A DNA stretch of 33,399 nt from JADFRG01 sp048054495 (GTDB lineage: Bacteria; Chloroflexota; Anaerolineae; Anaerolineales; E44-bin32), in NCBI GenBank assembly GCA_048054495.1, contig JBGMQN010000103.1, positions 1-33,399 of the forward strand, read 5' to 3'. The translations under genes were made by a program, and so were the position numbers. This document shows, piece after piece, positions 22,732 to 30,609 of the stretch (the stretch's first letter is position 1; every line of letters begins with the position of its first letter). The notes below the pieces were generated by a model. The model ran no database searches. It saw nothing but the letters and a program-made list of their open reading frames with translations, and had not been told where the DNA came from.

Positions 22732-23727
22732 TTAGATCAATGCCAGGGCGATTCCAATGCCGGCCGCCATGAGACCCACCAGCCAGAAGCGCTGCACAAT
22801 CTGGGTTTCACTCCATCCGCTGAGTTCAAAATGGTTATGCAACGGCGCCATCTTGAACAACCGCCTCCCCTTGGTGTATCGAAAGTAAGCCACCTGAAGG
22901 ATCACGCTGACGGTCACGGCAAGCGGGATAATGGCGATGATGGGCAGCAGCGCCCACTGGCCCGTCATCAAGGAAACCACCGCCAGCGTAGCCCCCAACG
23001 AGAGTGCTCCCGCATCTCCCATGAACAGCTCGGCCGGATGAGCGTTGAACCACAGGAAGGCGAACACCGCGCCGACCACGGTGAAGCCGAAGCGCACCAG
23101 GAAGGTCTGTCCCTGAAGAAGCGCGATCGCCCCGTAGGCTGCGAAGGCGGTGGCCGAGATCAAGCCCGCCAGTCCATCCAGGCCATCGGTCAGATTGACG
23201 GCGTTCGAAGTTCCCACGATCACGAACATGGCAATCGGCACGTAGAGCACTCCAATTTGAATCTCTCCGGGCACGTTTGGCAGGAAAAGTTCGGGCGCGT
23301 CCAGGAGATACTTCAACGCGAGCGCCGCGCCGAGCGCCAGGACGGTCTGAGCCAGGAATTTCCAGCGCCCCCTGAGTCCCTCCCCGCGTCGCCCTCCGCG
23401 CACCCCCAGCCAGTCGTCCACGGCTCCCAGAAGTGCAAATGCGAACATGACTGCCATAGGCAGCAGCACCGAACGCCCAAGAACTGTCAGCTCGCTGACG
23501 ATCGAGACCAGATTGAGCATCCCAGTAATCAGTAAGACGGGGATGACAAACAGCCAACCGCCCATCGTGGGCGTACCGAGCTTGGTGAAGTGCCGCTGCG
23601 GCCCCTCGATGCGAATTTGCTTGCCGATCTTGAGGTTGCGAAGGACCTGAATGAATGGCCCGCCCCAGATTACGGTGAGAAGAAATGTGATGCCTCCGAG
23701 CGATAATGCGGCTGCGGCCTGGGTCAA
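22732..23727 (-). CDS. mraY: Phospho-N-acetylmuramoyl-pentapeptide transferase
   Basis: Integral membrane enzyme that makes lipid I from UDP-MurNAc-pentapeptide and undecaprenyl phosphate. The 331-aa protein has about ten membrane segments and the motifs FTKLGTPTMGGWLFVIPV, LLGAVDDWLGVRG, VNLTDGLDGLAGL, FMGDAGALSLGATLAVVSLM, and a C-terminal APLHNHFELSGWSETQIVQR. The last loop usually reads PLHHHFE; here the middle His is Asn. Start is TTG 23727, whose last two bases overlap the murF stop (TTGA). Confidence 0.96.
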   Translation of the reverse strand: MTQAAAALSLGGITFLLTVIWGGPFIQVLRNLKIGKQIRIEGPQRHFTKLGTPTMGGWLFVIPVLLITGMLNLVSIVSELTVLGRSVLLPMAVMFAFALLGAVDDWLGVRGGRRGEGLRGRWKFLAQTVLALGAALALKYLLDAPELFLPNVPGEIQIGVLYVPIAMFVIVGTSNAVNLTDGLDGLAGLISATAFAAYGAIALLQGQTFLVRFGFTVVGAVFAFLWFNAHPAELFMGDAGALSLGATLAVVSLMTGQWALLPIIAIIPLAVTVSVILQVAYFRYTKGRRLFKMAPLHNHFELSGWSETQIVQRFWLVGLMAAGIGIALALI

Positions 23728-25199
23728 TCCGGTACCTCGAGCTCACTCACGATCTTGTCCATTTGGACCCCGCGAGAGCCCTTGATGAGCACGATATCTC
23801 CCGCTCCGATTTCACCCTGTAGGTGCTCCACAGCCTGTTCGCTGTGCTCAAGGGTCGTAAGTGCGGCTTCGGCTAATCCTGCGCGCAGCGCTTCTTCCCC
23901 TATCCAACGCGCGCGCTCACCCACGGTAATCAGGCGCTGAGCGACTTCAGCCGCGCGGGCACCCACCATGCGGTGACCACGCTCTTCAAAATCGCCTAGC
24001 TCCAACATGTCTCCTAAGACCGCGATGCGGCGGCCGTCAAGTTCCTCCAGCAAGTTGAGGGCGGCCAGAACAGATGCCGGCGCGGCATTGTAGGTATCAT
24101 CGAGAATTAGAGAACCTCCGGGGCCGTTGACCGCGACCAGCCGCAGCTGGCTATGGGTCTGGGTGAGACCTAACAGGATCTGATCCCACGGCATCCCTTC
24201 GGTGAGTCCCACCGCAGCCGCGCGCAGCGCGGTGTGGACCGAGTGGCGCCCAAGCAGCGGTACGCGCACTCTGAATGTCTCGTCTTCGTGGTGAAATACG
24301 AATCGAACGCCTTCCAGTCCCAGACCCTCGATGTCGCCGGCCCAGAGGTCGGCCTCCGGCGAGAGGCCGTAGTAGAAGACCCGCGCCTCGGTGCGTTCGG
24401 CCATCTCTCGCACCCACGGATCATCGATGTTTAGAATGGCTACTCCCTCAGGATCTGGAGGCAGGTTCTCCACCAGCTCGCCCTTGCCTTTCACGATGGC
24501 TTCCATGCTGCCGGCGCGCTCCAAATGCACTTCGCTGATGTTGGTGATCACGCCTACCTGCGGCTTCGCAATATCGCTTAGCAGGGCAATTTCGCCGGGC
24601 ACATAGAACCCCATCTCCAGGACCGCGCGCTCATGCGCCCGCGTGATCTTCAGCAGGCTAAGGGGCAGGCCGATTTCGTTGTTGAGGTTTCCTTCGTTCT
24701 TGTATGTGCGGTGGCGCTGCTCGAGCACCTCCGCCACCAGCTCTTTGCTGGTCGATTTTCCGACGCTCCCGGTAATGCCAATCACGCGGAGTTCGAGTTG
24801 TTCTCGCCAGAATCGGGCCACCGCCTGCAGCCCCTGTACGGTGTTGTCCACCCGCAAACACAGCGGGGTTTCCACAACCTCCAGGTCGGAAACGCGCCTG
24901 AGGTCGAGCACCCGAAGGTCAGGATCGACCTCACGGTCGATCAGCGCCACGAGGGCACCGCGCTGGAAGGCCTCCGAGAGGTGATCGTGACCATCTGTGT
25001 GCTCTCCTTCGATGGCCACAAAGAGCGATCCGGGTGTCACGCGCCGCGTGTCAATGGCCGCATCCGTGATGGCCTGCTGGTATGCCTCCGGGCGCGCTCC
25101 GGTTATGGCCTCAATGACATCTGCGAGGGTCAGCAACCCCCGCTCCCCACTCGGAGCGGATTCATCGGCCATCTTCTCCATTGTGTGTGCGGGTCTCAT
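23724..25199 (-). CDS. murF: UDP-N-acetylmuramoyl-tripeptide-D-alanyl-D-alanine ligase
   Basis: Adds D-Ala-D-Ala to the stem peptide, completing the cytoplasmic precursor. The 491-aa protein shows the N-terminal DTRRVTPGSLFVAIEGEHTD, the P-loop VIGITGSVGKSTSKELVA (the usual GKTT appears as GKST), VITNISEVHLERAGSMEAIV, HTALRAAAVGLTEGMPWDQI and the C-terminal LILDDTYNAAPASVLAALNL, followed by RRIAVLGDMLELGDFEERGH. ATG 25199 overlaps the stop of the upstream penicillin-binding protein (ATGA); a second ATG ten codons in is an alternative. Confidence 0.96.
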   Translation of the reverse strand: MRPAHTMEKMADESAPSGERGLLTLADVIEAITGARPEAYQQAITDAAIDTRRVTPGSLFVAIEGEHTDGHDHLSEAFQRGALVALIDREVDPDLRVLDLRRVSDLEVVETPLCLRVDNTVQGLQAVARFWREQLELRVIGITGSVGKSTSKELVAEVLEQRHRTYKNEGNLNNEIGLPLSLLKITRAHERAVLEMGFYVPGEIALLSDIAKPQVGVITNISEVHLERAGSMEAIVKGKGELVENLPPDPEGVAILNIDDPWVREMAERTEARVFYYGLSPEADLWAGDIEGLGLEGVRFVFHHEDETFRVRVPLLGRHSVHTALRAAAVGLTEGMPWDQILLGLTQTHSQLRLVAVNGPGGSLILDDTYNAAPASVLAALNLLEELDGRRIAVLGDMLELGDFEERGHRMVGARAAEVAQRLITVGERARWIGEEALRAGLAEAALTTLEHSEQAVEHLQGEIGAGDIVLIKGSRGVQMDKIVSELEVPD

Positions 25200-27235
25200 C
25201 CGGTGACCGTTTCCGGCGGGATCTCGATCGCAGGGATCTCGAGGAAAACTACCAGTCGTCGAACGACCTTCTGGAAAACGGGCGCGGCAACTACCGAGCC
25301 CCAGGGTGAGCTCTCAGGCTTATCCAGGCGCACGAGCACCAGGAATTGCGGATCCTCAACTGGACCCCATCCGATGAAAGAGGCGATCGTCCACCTGGGG
25401 TCGTAACCGAAGTCGCCGGGGATTTGGGCGGTTCCCGTCTTGCCTGCCAGGCGGTAACCGGCAAGGCTTGCGTAGGCTGTTTCGCCTTGAATTGTGGTGG
25501 CGAGCATCTCAGTCATCGTACGGGCCGTCTCGGGAGAGACGGGTCGGCCGAGAACCGTAGTTCTGGGCGAATAGGCGCCATTGGGGCCGACGATTTGGCG
25601 AACGATGTGCGGCTGCACCATCACCCCCTCGTTGGCAACCGCCCCGACGGCGGCCATCAACTGCAGCGGCGTGAGAGAGACACCCTGTCCAAATGAGTTC
25701 GTTCCCAGGTCCGATTCTGTCCAATCCGGATGGCGAGGCGTGCGTAGTTGCCCGGTGATCTCCCCGGCAAGATCCGCTCCTGTCAGCTGTCCTACGCCGA
25801 AGGCGCGCAGGTAGCTGTAAAGCTGGGAAGCGCCAAGCTTCTCAGAAGCCACCCAGGCCAGACAGACGTTGAGAGAGTTCTTCATGCAGCCAAGCATGGT
25901 TTGCGGGCCCCACGCTTGCCCATCCCAGTTGCGAATCGTGTTGCCGCCGACTTCGATCTCACCGGTATCGATGAATTCCGTATCAGGTTCCACCACTCCC
26001 GCGTCGATCGCGGAAGCCATGGTGAGCACCTTGAATGTGGATCCGGGTTCGAACATGGCTCCGACTGCAGGCGTGATGACCGGGTCCTGCCCGTCTTCCT
26101 CGACCAACCACGGCTCATATTTGTTTGGATCGAGGACCGGCCAGGCGGCTAATGCCAGGATCTCTCCATTGCGAGGGTCCATGACGATGATCTCGCCGCT
26201 TTCCGCGCCGGAACTGTCGATGGCGTCCTCGAGCTCACGCTCGACCATCTGTTGGATGTCGATATCGAGCGTGAGCACCAGATTGACTCCCCCTGGCGGA
26301 TCGGGTTGAGCACGCGCTTCAGGGGGGATCATGGGCCGGGAGATTGTGATCGGTTTGCCAGAGAGCCATTCATCGTAGTAGCCCTCCACACCGAAAAACC
26401 CTTTGTTTTCCTGGTTAACAAAACCGAGCACATGCCCCGCAAGCTCCCCATTGGGGTAGACGCGCTTGGGGTTCGGCACCAGTGACAATCCGCTGAGATC
26501 GGGGGCATAGGGGTCGGCTAGAAATTCGTTGAGCACGCCCGCCACAACCTTATCCACGGTTATCGGTAAAGGCTCTCCCGCCTCATCGGTGCGGGTTAGG
26601 CGAATGCGAAATTGACCCTGAGCGACCCAATCCCGGTTGAGTTGGGCGTGGATATCTTCCAGCGGCAGCACAAGCACCTTCGACAAGACTTCGGGGATGG
26701 CCTGTCGGCTGTCGGGCGTGACCTGCCGGGTTTCAACCTCCAATACGTACGATGTGGCGTTCGCGGCCAATAGGCGGCCGTCTCGGTCATAGATCAGCCC
26801 CCTGGCTGGAATGACGCGCTCCAGGCGGTTGGAACCGATTTCCTGGCGGGCAGCAAATACTGGAGCATAGGGGCCGAACTGCACTCGAATCAGCTGAATG
26901 AGCAAGCCGACCGACATAAGACCCATCCCGAGCATGACGGCTCTGATTCGGCTGACTGAAACCGGATTCCCTGTCCCGCTGAATTCGAGATTGGGCGGAT
27001 CTACCCCTCGGAAGGAGGTAGCGCCGATCTTGCTGGTGGCGGCCAGAGGGCCGGTGGGTTTGGCTGAACGCTGCTTGCGAGGCTTGGTGGCTGCCTGCCC
27101 CTGTGGGGCCTGCCCCTGTGGGGCCTGCCCCTGTGGGGCCTGCCCCTGTGGGGCCTGCCTCTGTGGGGCCTGCCTCTGTGAGTCCTGCCTCTGTGAGGAA
27201 TGTTCTGCCGAGCGCTCGCGCCTGAACAGCTTCAC
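25196..27235 (-). CDS. ftsI: Class B penicillin-binding protein (FtsI/PBP2-type transpeptidase)
   Basis: Septal DD-transpeptidase acting outside the membrane, partner of FtsW. From the GTG at 27235 (679 aa): a Gln/Pro-rich cytoplasmic repeat (about 15-49), a basic stretch, one membrane helix (about 97-117), the class B dimerisation domain (from RLERVIPARGLIYDRDGRLL), and the transpeptidase with S399 of GSTFK, the SLN motif at 454-456 and KTGTA at 599. No PASTA domains. I prefer this GTG over the ATG at 27268 because TTGGAGG lies 6-7 nt before it and because it overlaps the upstream stop as GTGA, as elsewhere in this operon. Confidence 0.93.
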   Translation of the reverse strand: MKLFRRERSAEHSSQRQDSQRQAPQRQAPQGQAPQGQAPQGQAPQGQAATKPRKQRSAKPTGPLAATSKIGATSFRGVDPPNLEFSGTGNPVSVSRIRAVMLGMGLMSVGLLIQLIRVQFGPYAPVFAARQEIGSNRLERVIPARGLIYDRDGRLLAANATSYVLEVETRQVTPDSRQAIPEVLSKVLVLPLEDIHAQLNRDWVAQGQFRIRLTRTDEAGEPLPITVDKVVAGVLNEFLADPYAPDLSGLSLVPNPKRVYPNGELAGHVLGFVNQENKGFFGVEGYYDEWLSGKPITISRPMIPPEARAQPDPPGGVNLVLTLDIDIQQMVERELEDAIDSSGAESGEIIVMDPRNGEILALAAWPVLDPNKYEPWLVEEDGQDPVITPAVGAMFEPGSTFKVLTMASAIDAGVVEPDTEFIDTGEIEVGGNTIRNWDGQAWGPQTMLGCMKNSLNVCLAWVASEKLGASQLYSYLRAFGVGQLTGADLAGEITGQLRTPRHPDWTESDLGTNSFGQGVSLTPLQLMAAVGAVANEGVMVQPHIVRQIVGPNGAYSPRTTVLGRPVSPETARTMTEMLATTIQGETAYASLAGYRLAGKTGTAQIPGDFGYDPRWTIASFIGWGPVEDPQFLVLVRLDKPESSPWGSVVAAPVFQKVVRRLVVFLEIPAIEIPPETVTG
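27096..27198. repeat. 15-bp tandem repeat in the 5' part of ftsI
   Basis: Seven units of TGCCCCTGTGGGGCC or close variants (plus-strand reading); the first four are identical, the last three diverge. In the protein they encode repeats of Gln-Ala-Pro-Gln-Gly. Being a multiple of three, copy-number changes keep the frame. Confidence 0.95.
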
Positions 27236-27672
27236 TGATTGCCTCCAATTGCGAAGCGCGAGAGCCATTCGCCCAGCGTTTCTGTGTAGCTCGGAGAGAG
27301 CATGCCCTGTCGGTCTTCCTCGGATGTCAGAGGGCGCGGGGCCTCGAATTCGTTCTTGTTCTCGAATCCTTCCACGGTCAGATACTGCACCTCATCCGGG
27401 AGAGCCGGTCGAAAGCCAAGATAAGCTGCCCGCTCCATCATGACCCCTGGAGAAGTCAGCCCGGCGTACGACGCGTTGAGTTCGCCGTTGATTCGAACGA
27501 GCGATTCGTACCGTCCCTCCAACACCAGTAGCTCCCTACCTGCGCTGGCTACTTTGGCGTTGACCGCAAGGTAAACGCCGCCTATAACGACAAGCCCCAC
27601 GATCCAGAGAGCCGTCCGGCTGGTATTTAGGATCTGGAGCCGCCATGGAGCCTGTTTGAACGCTTGAGGCAT
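27232..27672 (-). CDS. ftsL: FtsL-like bitopic division protein
   Basis: 146 aa from ATG 27672, with a short basic cytoplasmic start, one membrane helix (TALWIVGLVVIGGVYLAVNA, about 20-39), a probable coiled coil (about 43-66) and a C-terminal periplasm-side region with LGFRPALPDEVQYLTVEG. Size, topology and position directly between rsmH and ftsI are those of FtsL, which bridges FtsQ and FtsI; sequence similarity in this family is always low. The tail after the coiled coil is longer than in E. coli FtsL. A TTG eight codons upstream (27696) is a possible start. The stop overlaps the ftsI GTG. Confidence 0.72.
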   Translation of the reverse strand: MPQAFKQAPWRLQILNTSRTALWIVGLVVIGGVYLAVNAKVASAGRELLVLEGRYESLVRINGELNASYAGLTSPGVMMERAAYLGFRPALPDEVQYLTVEGFENKNEFEAPRPLTSEEDRQGMLSPSYTETLGEWLSRFAIGGNQ

Positions 27673-27770
27673 AGTTACTCTCGAAACAGTTTGCAAGCTT
27701 CATGCCACTACGGTGCGGCAAAGGGCCATTTGGGCCTGGTTCGCCCAGCCGGAACACCTACCAATGCGCT

Positions 27771-28694
27771 TCAAATCCGCTCCGCAGTGCGCAGTCGCGC
27801 GCTCCTCGCCCTCGGGTTAATTTCCAGCTCTTGCTGCGTTGGGCGGATCGGGCGCCGGTTGACCAATCGCACTTTGGCGCTGTGCCCGCAAGTGCACTCA
27901 GGTTGATCGGGCGGGCACACACAATCCTTGGATTCCTGTCGCATGAACCGCTTCACGATACGATCCTCAAGAGAGTGAAAGGCGATGACCGCCAGCCTGC
28001 CGCCAGGCTTCAAAAGCTCAACACACTGCGGCAGCGCCTGCTCAAGGGCGGTCAGTTCATCGTTGGCCGCGATCCGTAGCGCTTGGAAGGTTCGGGTTGC
28101 AGGGTGGATGCGGCGAGATCGAGTAGGGGCGGCCCGCTTAACCACCTCCGCCAGAGCGCTTGTATCCTCGACCGGCCGAGCCTTTACGATGGCTCTGGCA
28201 ATCCGACGCGATTTTGGCTCCTCTCCGAACTCATAGATCAGGTCTGCCAGCTCAGCCTCCGGCAAATCGTTCACAAGATCTGCGGCCGTAAGCTCCTGAT
28301 CCGGATCAAATCGCATATCTAGCGGCCCCTTGGATCGAAAAGAAAAACCACGCTCGGGTGCAGAAAGCTGCATTGACGAGAGCCCGAGGTCGAGCAAGAT
28401 GCCATCGACCCTTTCCCAACCCATTGCCGAGGCATGGGTCTTGATATCTCGGAACGACCCTTGCACGAGGTGTACTCGTCCTCCGTACCGCGCCAGGCGC
28501 TGCTGGGCCAGCGGCAGTGCGACCGGATCTCGGTCTAGGCCCAGCAGCTCGCCTTCGGGCGCGGTGTGTTCGAGGACCCCCATTGCGTGTCCCCCGGCAC
28601 CGACAGTGCCGTCGATGATTTGGCTCCCAACCCTTCCTGTCGCGTTCGAAGGCAGAGGGAGCCGATCCTCGATCGGCAGCAGAGAAGCAAGCAC
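27771..28694 (-). CDS. rsmH: 16S rRNA (cytosine-1402-N4)-methyltransferase; true N-terminus unclear
   Basis: Methylates N4 of C1402 in 16S rRNA; a standard second gene of mra operons. Seen: IIDGTVGAGGHAMGVLEHTA, LLGLDRDPVALPLAQQRL, RVDGILLDLGLSSMQLS, GFSFRSKGPLDMRFDP and VIAFHSLEDRIVKRFM. The coordinates use the first usual start codon (GTG 28694). However, the same frame continues upstream to 28733 and encodes the conserved family N-terminus HTPVLYKEV, which should be part of the protein, yet there is no start codon between it and the in-frame mraZ stop TGA at 28736-28734. A one-base frameshift near 28715-28722, with the real start at the GTG overlapping the mraZ stop, would repair it. The function is certain; the 5' end is not. 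Confidence 0.93.
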   Translation of the reverse strand: MLASLLPIEDRLPLPSNATGRVGSQIIDGTVGAGGHAMGVLEHTAPEGELLGLDRDPVALPLAQQRLARYGGRVHLVQGSFRDIKTHASAMGWERVDGILLDLGLSSMQLSAPERGFSFRSKGPLDMRFDPDQELTAADLVNDLPEAELADLIYEFGEEPKSRRIARAIVKARPVEDTSALAEVVKRAAPTRSRRIHPATRTFQALRIAANDELTALEQALPQCVELLKPGGRLAVIAFHSLEDRIVKRFMRQESKDCVCPPDQPECTCGHSAKVRLVNRRPIRPTQQELEINPRARSARLRTAERI

Positions 28695-28733
28695 TTCCTT
28701 GTAAAGTACGGGGGTGTGCGGATCGTTTACGGC

Positions 28734-29171
28734 TCACCCCGTCGACAGGTCGTATTCAGCGAATCTCTTCGCATTGGCCTCAGAATCCCCAACGGATTGC
28801 TCCTGGGTGGCCCAGCTTTCGGCTCGCCAAATCTCGAAGTATTCGCCGGCTCCCACAATGAAAGCCTCCCCATCGATTCCGGCGTAGTCTCTGAGAAAAT
28901 CGGGCAGCAGTACGCGACCCGAGGAATCGAGCGACACTTCTGTTGCCCGTCCAAAAAGGACCCGCTTCACTTCGCGTGCCCCGGGATCGGTGGAGGAGAG
29001 TGCCGCAGCCTTCTTGGCCAGCTTGTCGAAGCTCTCCCCGGTGTAGACCATGAGGTTGCGATCGAATCCCTGCGTGACGAATGCTCCCGAAGCCAACGCG
29101 GCACGGAAGCGTACAGGGATCGTTAGCCGACCTTTCGAGTCGGTGGTATACTTGTATTGACCTAAGAACAT
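28734..29171 (-). CDS. mraZ: Transcriptional regulator MraZ
   Basis: AbrB-fold DNA-binding protein that autoregulates the mra/dcw operon and forms ring-shaped oligomers. 145 aa from ATG 29171: first repeat FLGQYKYTTDSKGRLTIPVR (consensus DxKGRxxxP) and second repeat ATEVSLDSSGRVLLPDFLRD (DxxGRxxxP), followed by FIVGAGEYFEIW, as in all MraZ. The open frame extends back to 29282, but this would run through the promoter and operator. It is the first gene of the operon. Its TGA is in frame with the conserved start of rsmH. Confidence 0.96.
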   Translation of the reverse strand: MFLGQYKYTTDSKGRLTIPVRFRAALASGAFVTQGFDRNLMVYTGESFDKLAKKAAALSSTDPGAREVKRVLFGRATEVSLDSSGRVLLPDFLRDYAGIDGEAFIVGAGEYFEIWRAESWATQEQSVGDSEANAKRFAEYDLSTG

Positions 29172-29217
29172 TAGTTCGGAAGTGGGTTTAAGGCGGAGAC
29201 GCCGGATTGACCGGCGC

Positions 29218-29251
29218 CCCACGCTCCCCCACGATCCCCCACAAGTTCCCA
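29218..29251 (-). promoter_or_regulatory. MraZ operator: four TGGG boxes at 10-bp spacing
   Basis: Read on the minus strand, TGGG begins at 29251, 29241, 29231 and 29221, giving TGGGAACTTG, TGGGGGATCG, TGGGGGAGCG and TGGGGCGCCG. MraZ proteins are known to bind TGGGN repeats separated by 5 nt upstream of mraZ. The boxes lie just downstream of the -10 element, so bound MraZ would block transcription. Confidence 0.92.
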
Positions 29252-29252
29252 C

Positions 29253-29282
29253 ATTATAGATCAGTTCCTCCCACCCTTGCAA
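29253..29282 (-). promoter_or_regulatory. Promoter of the mra/dcw operon
   Basis: Minus strand TTGCAA (29282-29277), 18-bp spacer, perfect TATAAT (29258-29253). Transcription would start at about 29246, inside the MraZ boxes, leaving a leader of about 75 nt before mraZ. Confidence 0.8.
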
Positions 29283-29349
29283 TAAGCAAGCCGAGTTCAG
29301 TTTGAGTACTAAAGTCCTAAGTCGTGGGTGGGCAGGAACAGGCGCCCCT

Positions 29350-29382
29350 GCATATGGGGGATTAACCTCGCATATGGGGGAT
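29350..29382. repeat. Two 13-bp direct repeats spaced 20 bp
   Basis: GCATATGGGGGAT occurs at 29350-29362 and 29370-29382. The repeats contain TGGGG on the plus strand, reminiscent of MraZ half sites in the opposite orientation, two helical turns apart. No promoter clearly associated with them is seen. Confidence 0.6.
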
Positions 29383-29446
29383 GGAGTGGATTTGGCGCGA
29401 AAACTTTAAGGTTCTGCGTTCTGCGAATCGCACTGCTTCAAACGGC

Positions 29447-29472
29447 CGGAGCCCCCACTGAAGGGGGCTCCG
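29447..29472 (-). terminator. Terminator hairpin of rnpB
   Basis: CGGAGCCCCC (29447-29456) pairs perfectly with GGGGGCTCCG (29463-29472), loop of 6 nt, directly following the RNase P RNA 3' end on the minus strand. The U-run is weak (GTTTG a few bases further). Confidence 0.7.
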
Positions 29473-29478
29473 ATGAGC

Positions 29479-29953
29479 AACGGCAGTCGGCCTATAAGCC
29501 GCGTTCTGTCCGACCCGGGTTTACGGCGAGGCCAGTTCCTGACGGCTTGCACCGCCGGGCAGGCCTAACCTTCCTCCCCGAGAATGGGCGACCATCTATC
29601 TGGGCGGCACGTCGCCGCGCCGCTCGTGCGGCCTACCCGGCGCTCAAGGGAAACGAGCCGCCTCCCGCTCGCCACATCCTCACGAATGCGTATTACGCGA
29701 GCTTTGCGCCTGCTCGGCCTTGCTCCAGGTGAGGGTTGCCTGGCGACCGGCATTGCTGCAGGCCCCGGTGGTCTCTTACACCGCCGTTTCACCCTTACCA
29801 GTCGAGACCTTTTGGTCCGGCTGGCGGTCGTTTTCTGTGGCCCTGTCCGCGGGTCACCCCGCCCGGGAGTTACCCGGCACCCTGCTATGTGGAGCGCGGA
29901 CTTTCCTCAATCCCCTCGGGAGGGGACTGCGATCGCCCGGCCAACTGACCGTT
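29479..29953 (-). ncRNA. rnpB: RNase P RNA, bacterial class A
   Basis: The catalytic RNA that trims tRNA 5' leaders. On the minus strand the conserved blocks appear in order: GAGGAAAGTCCGCGCTCC (about 29908-29891), CCACAGAAAACG (about 29841-29830), GGTAAGGGTGAAACGGCGGT with GTAAGAGACCACCGG (around 29800-29765), the GGGAGGAAGGTTAGGCC-type region, and the 3' block ACAGAACGCGGCTTATAGGCC (about 29509-29489). The ends are set by the P1 helix: AACGG, a bulged T and CAGTTGGCC at the 5' end pair with GGCCGACTGCCGTT at the 3' end. Length of about 475 nt is at the upper end for class A. A possible -10 (TAAGAT) lies just upstream near 29967. Confidence 0.97.
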
Positions 29954-30075
29954 GGAGGGTATCTTACCCTATTCAGAGTGAGGGTCTTGGTGTGGAGTTC
30001 TGATAGATTGCTAACGCCGCTCATACGCTGCATATGCTAGAGTACCCATTGCCCCGTGCATCGTGCGGGGATATC

Positions 30076-30105
30076 TTGTTAGCCGAACACACAGCGGCGT
30101 ATAAT
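30076..30105 (+). promoter_or_regulatory. Promoter of the FmdB-type gene
   Basis: TTGTTA (30076-30081), 18-bp spacer, perfect TATAAT (30100-30105), about 45 nt before the ATG. The leader can form a small hairpin (CTTGTC with GACAAG). Confidence 0.75.
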
Positions 30106-30150
30106 TGAGCGCTTGTCTGACGAATCGGACAAGAAGAAGGTCGAACCCTA

Positions 30151-30450
30151 ATGCCATTGTATTCTTACCGTTGCGATAACTGCGGCGTGCAGATCGAGCG
30201 CCGTCAGGGATTCGACGAGCCCCAGCTAAAGAAATGCCCTGAGTGCGGCGAGAACGACCTGCGCAAGCTCTTTTCGCCGGTCGGCATTCTCTTCAAGGGG
30301 CCCGGCTTCTACGTTACCGACCATCGCTCGACCTCGAGCGCTAATGGAAAGAGTAAGAAGGCAGAAAAGTCGAAGTCGAATGAGAAATCCGAGGCAAAGG
30401 CCGAGAAGCCTGAGAGCTCTAAGAAGAAAGCATCCGATACACAAGACTGA
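30151..30450 (+). CDS. FmdB family zinc-ribbon protein
   Basis: 99 aa. The N-terminus PLYSYRCDNCGVQIERRQGF followed by KKCPECGENDLRKLFSPVG is the FmdB/putative regulatory zinc-ribbon domain (CxxC ... CxxC, about residues 8-36) found in many bacteria. After a short conserved part (GILFKGPGFYVTDHR) the protein ends in a 40-residue Lys/Ser/Glu-rich low-complexity tail. Biological role in most bacteria is unknown; regulation or metal handling has been proposed for the family. It has its own promoter and a strong terminator, so it is monocistronic. Confidence 0.92.
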   Translation: MPLYSYRCDNCGVQIERRQGFDEPQLKKCPECGENDLRKLFSPVGILFKGPGFYVTDHRSTSSANGKSKKAEKSKSNEKSEAKAEKPESSKKKASDTQD

Positions 30451-30472
30451 TCGTGCGTAGTTGTATATGAAG

Positions 30473-30511
30473 GAGGCTGTCTCAAATGCAGCTTGAGACA
30501 GCCTCTTTTTT
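30473..30511 (+). terminator. Strong intrinsic terminator after the FmdB-type gene
   Basis: GAGGCTGTCTCAA (30473-30485) pairs perfectly with TTGAGACAGCCTC (30493-30505), loop of 7 nt, followed by six T. A related stem with the same GGCTGTCT core recurs near 32833. Confidence 0.95.
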
Positions 30512-30609
30512 CTTGCAGCGCCATGACTTGAGCGGGGACAATAAGGGGGGCCAGATTATCCGCGGGGCTGCCCCTATGAGCGCCCTCTTTAATCGTCCGC
30601 AGCGCCGGA

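Noticed and set aside
27096..27198. Tandem 15-bp units as a CRISPR-like array
   Set aside because: Units are contiguous without spacers and are in frame within ftsI.
29328..30040. Several plus- and minus-strand open frames between mraZ and the FmdB gene
   Set aside because: They lie across RNase P RNA, which explains the region completely.
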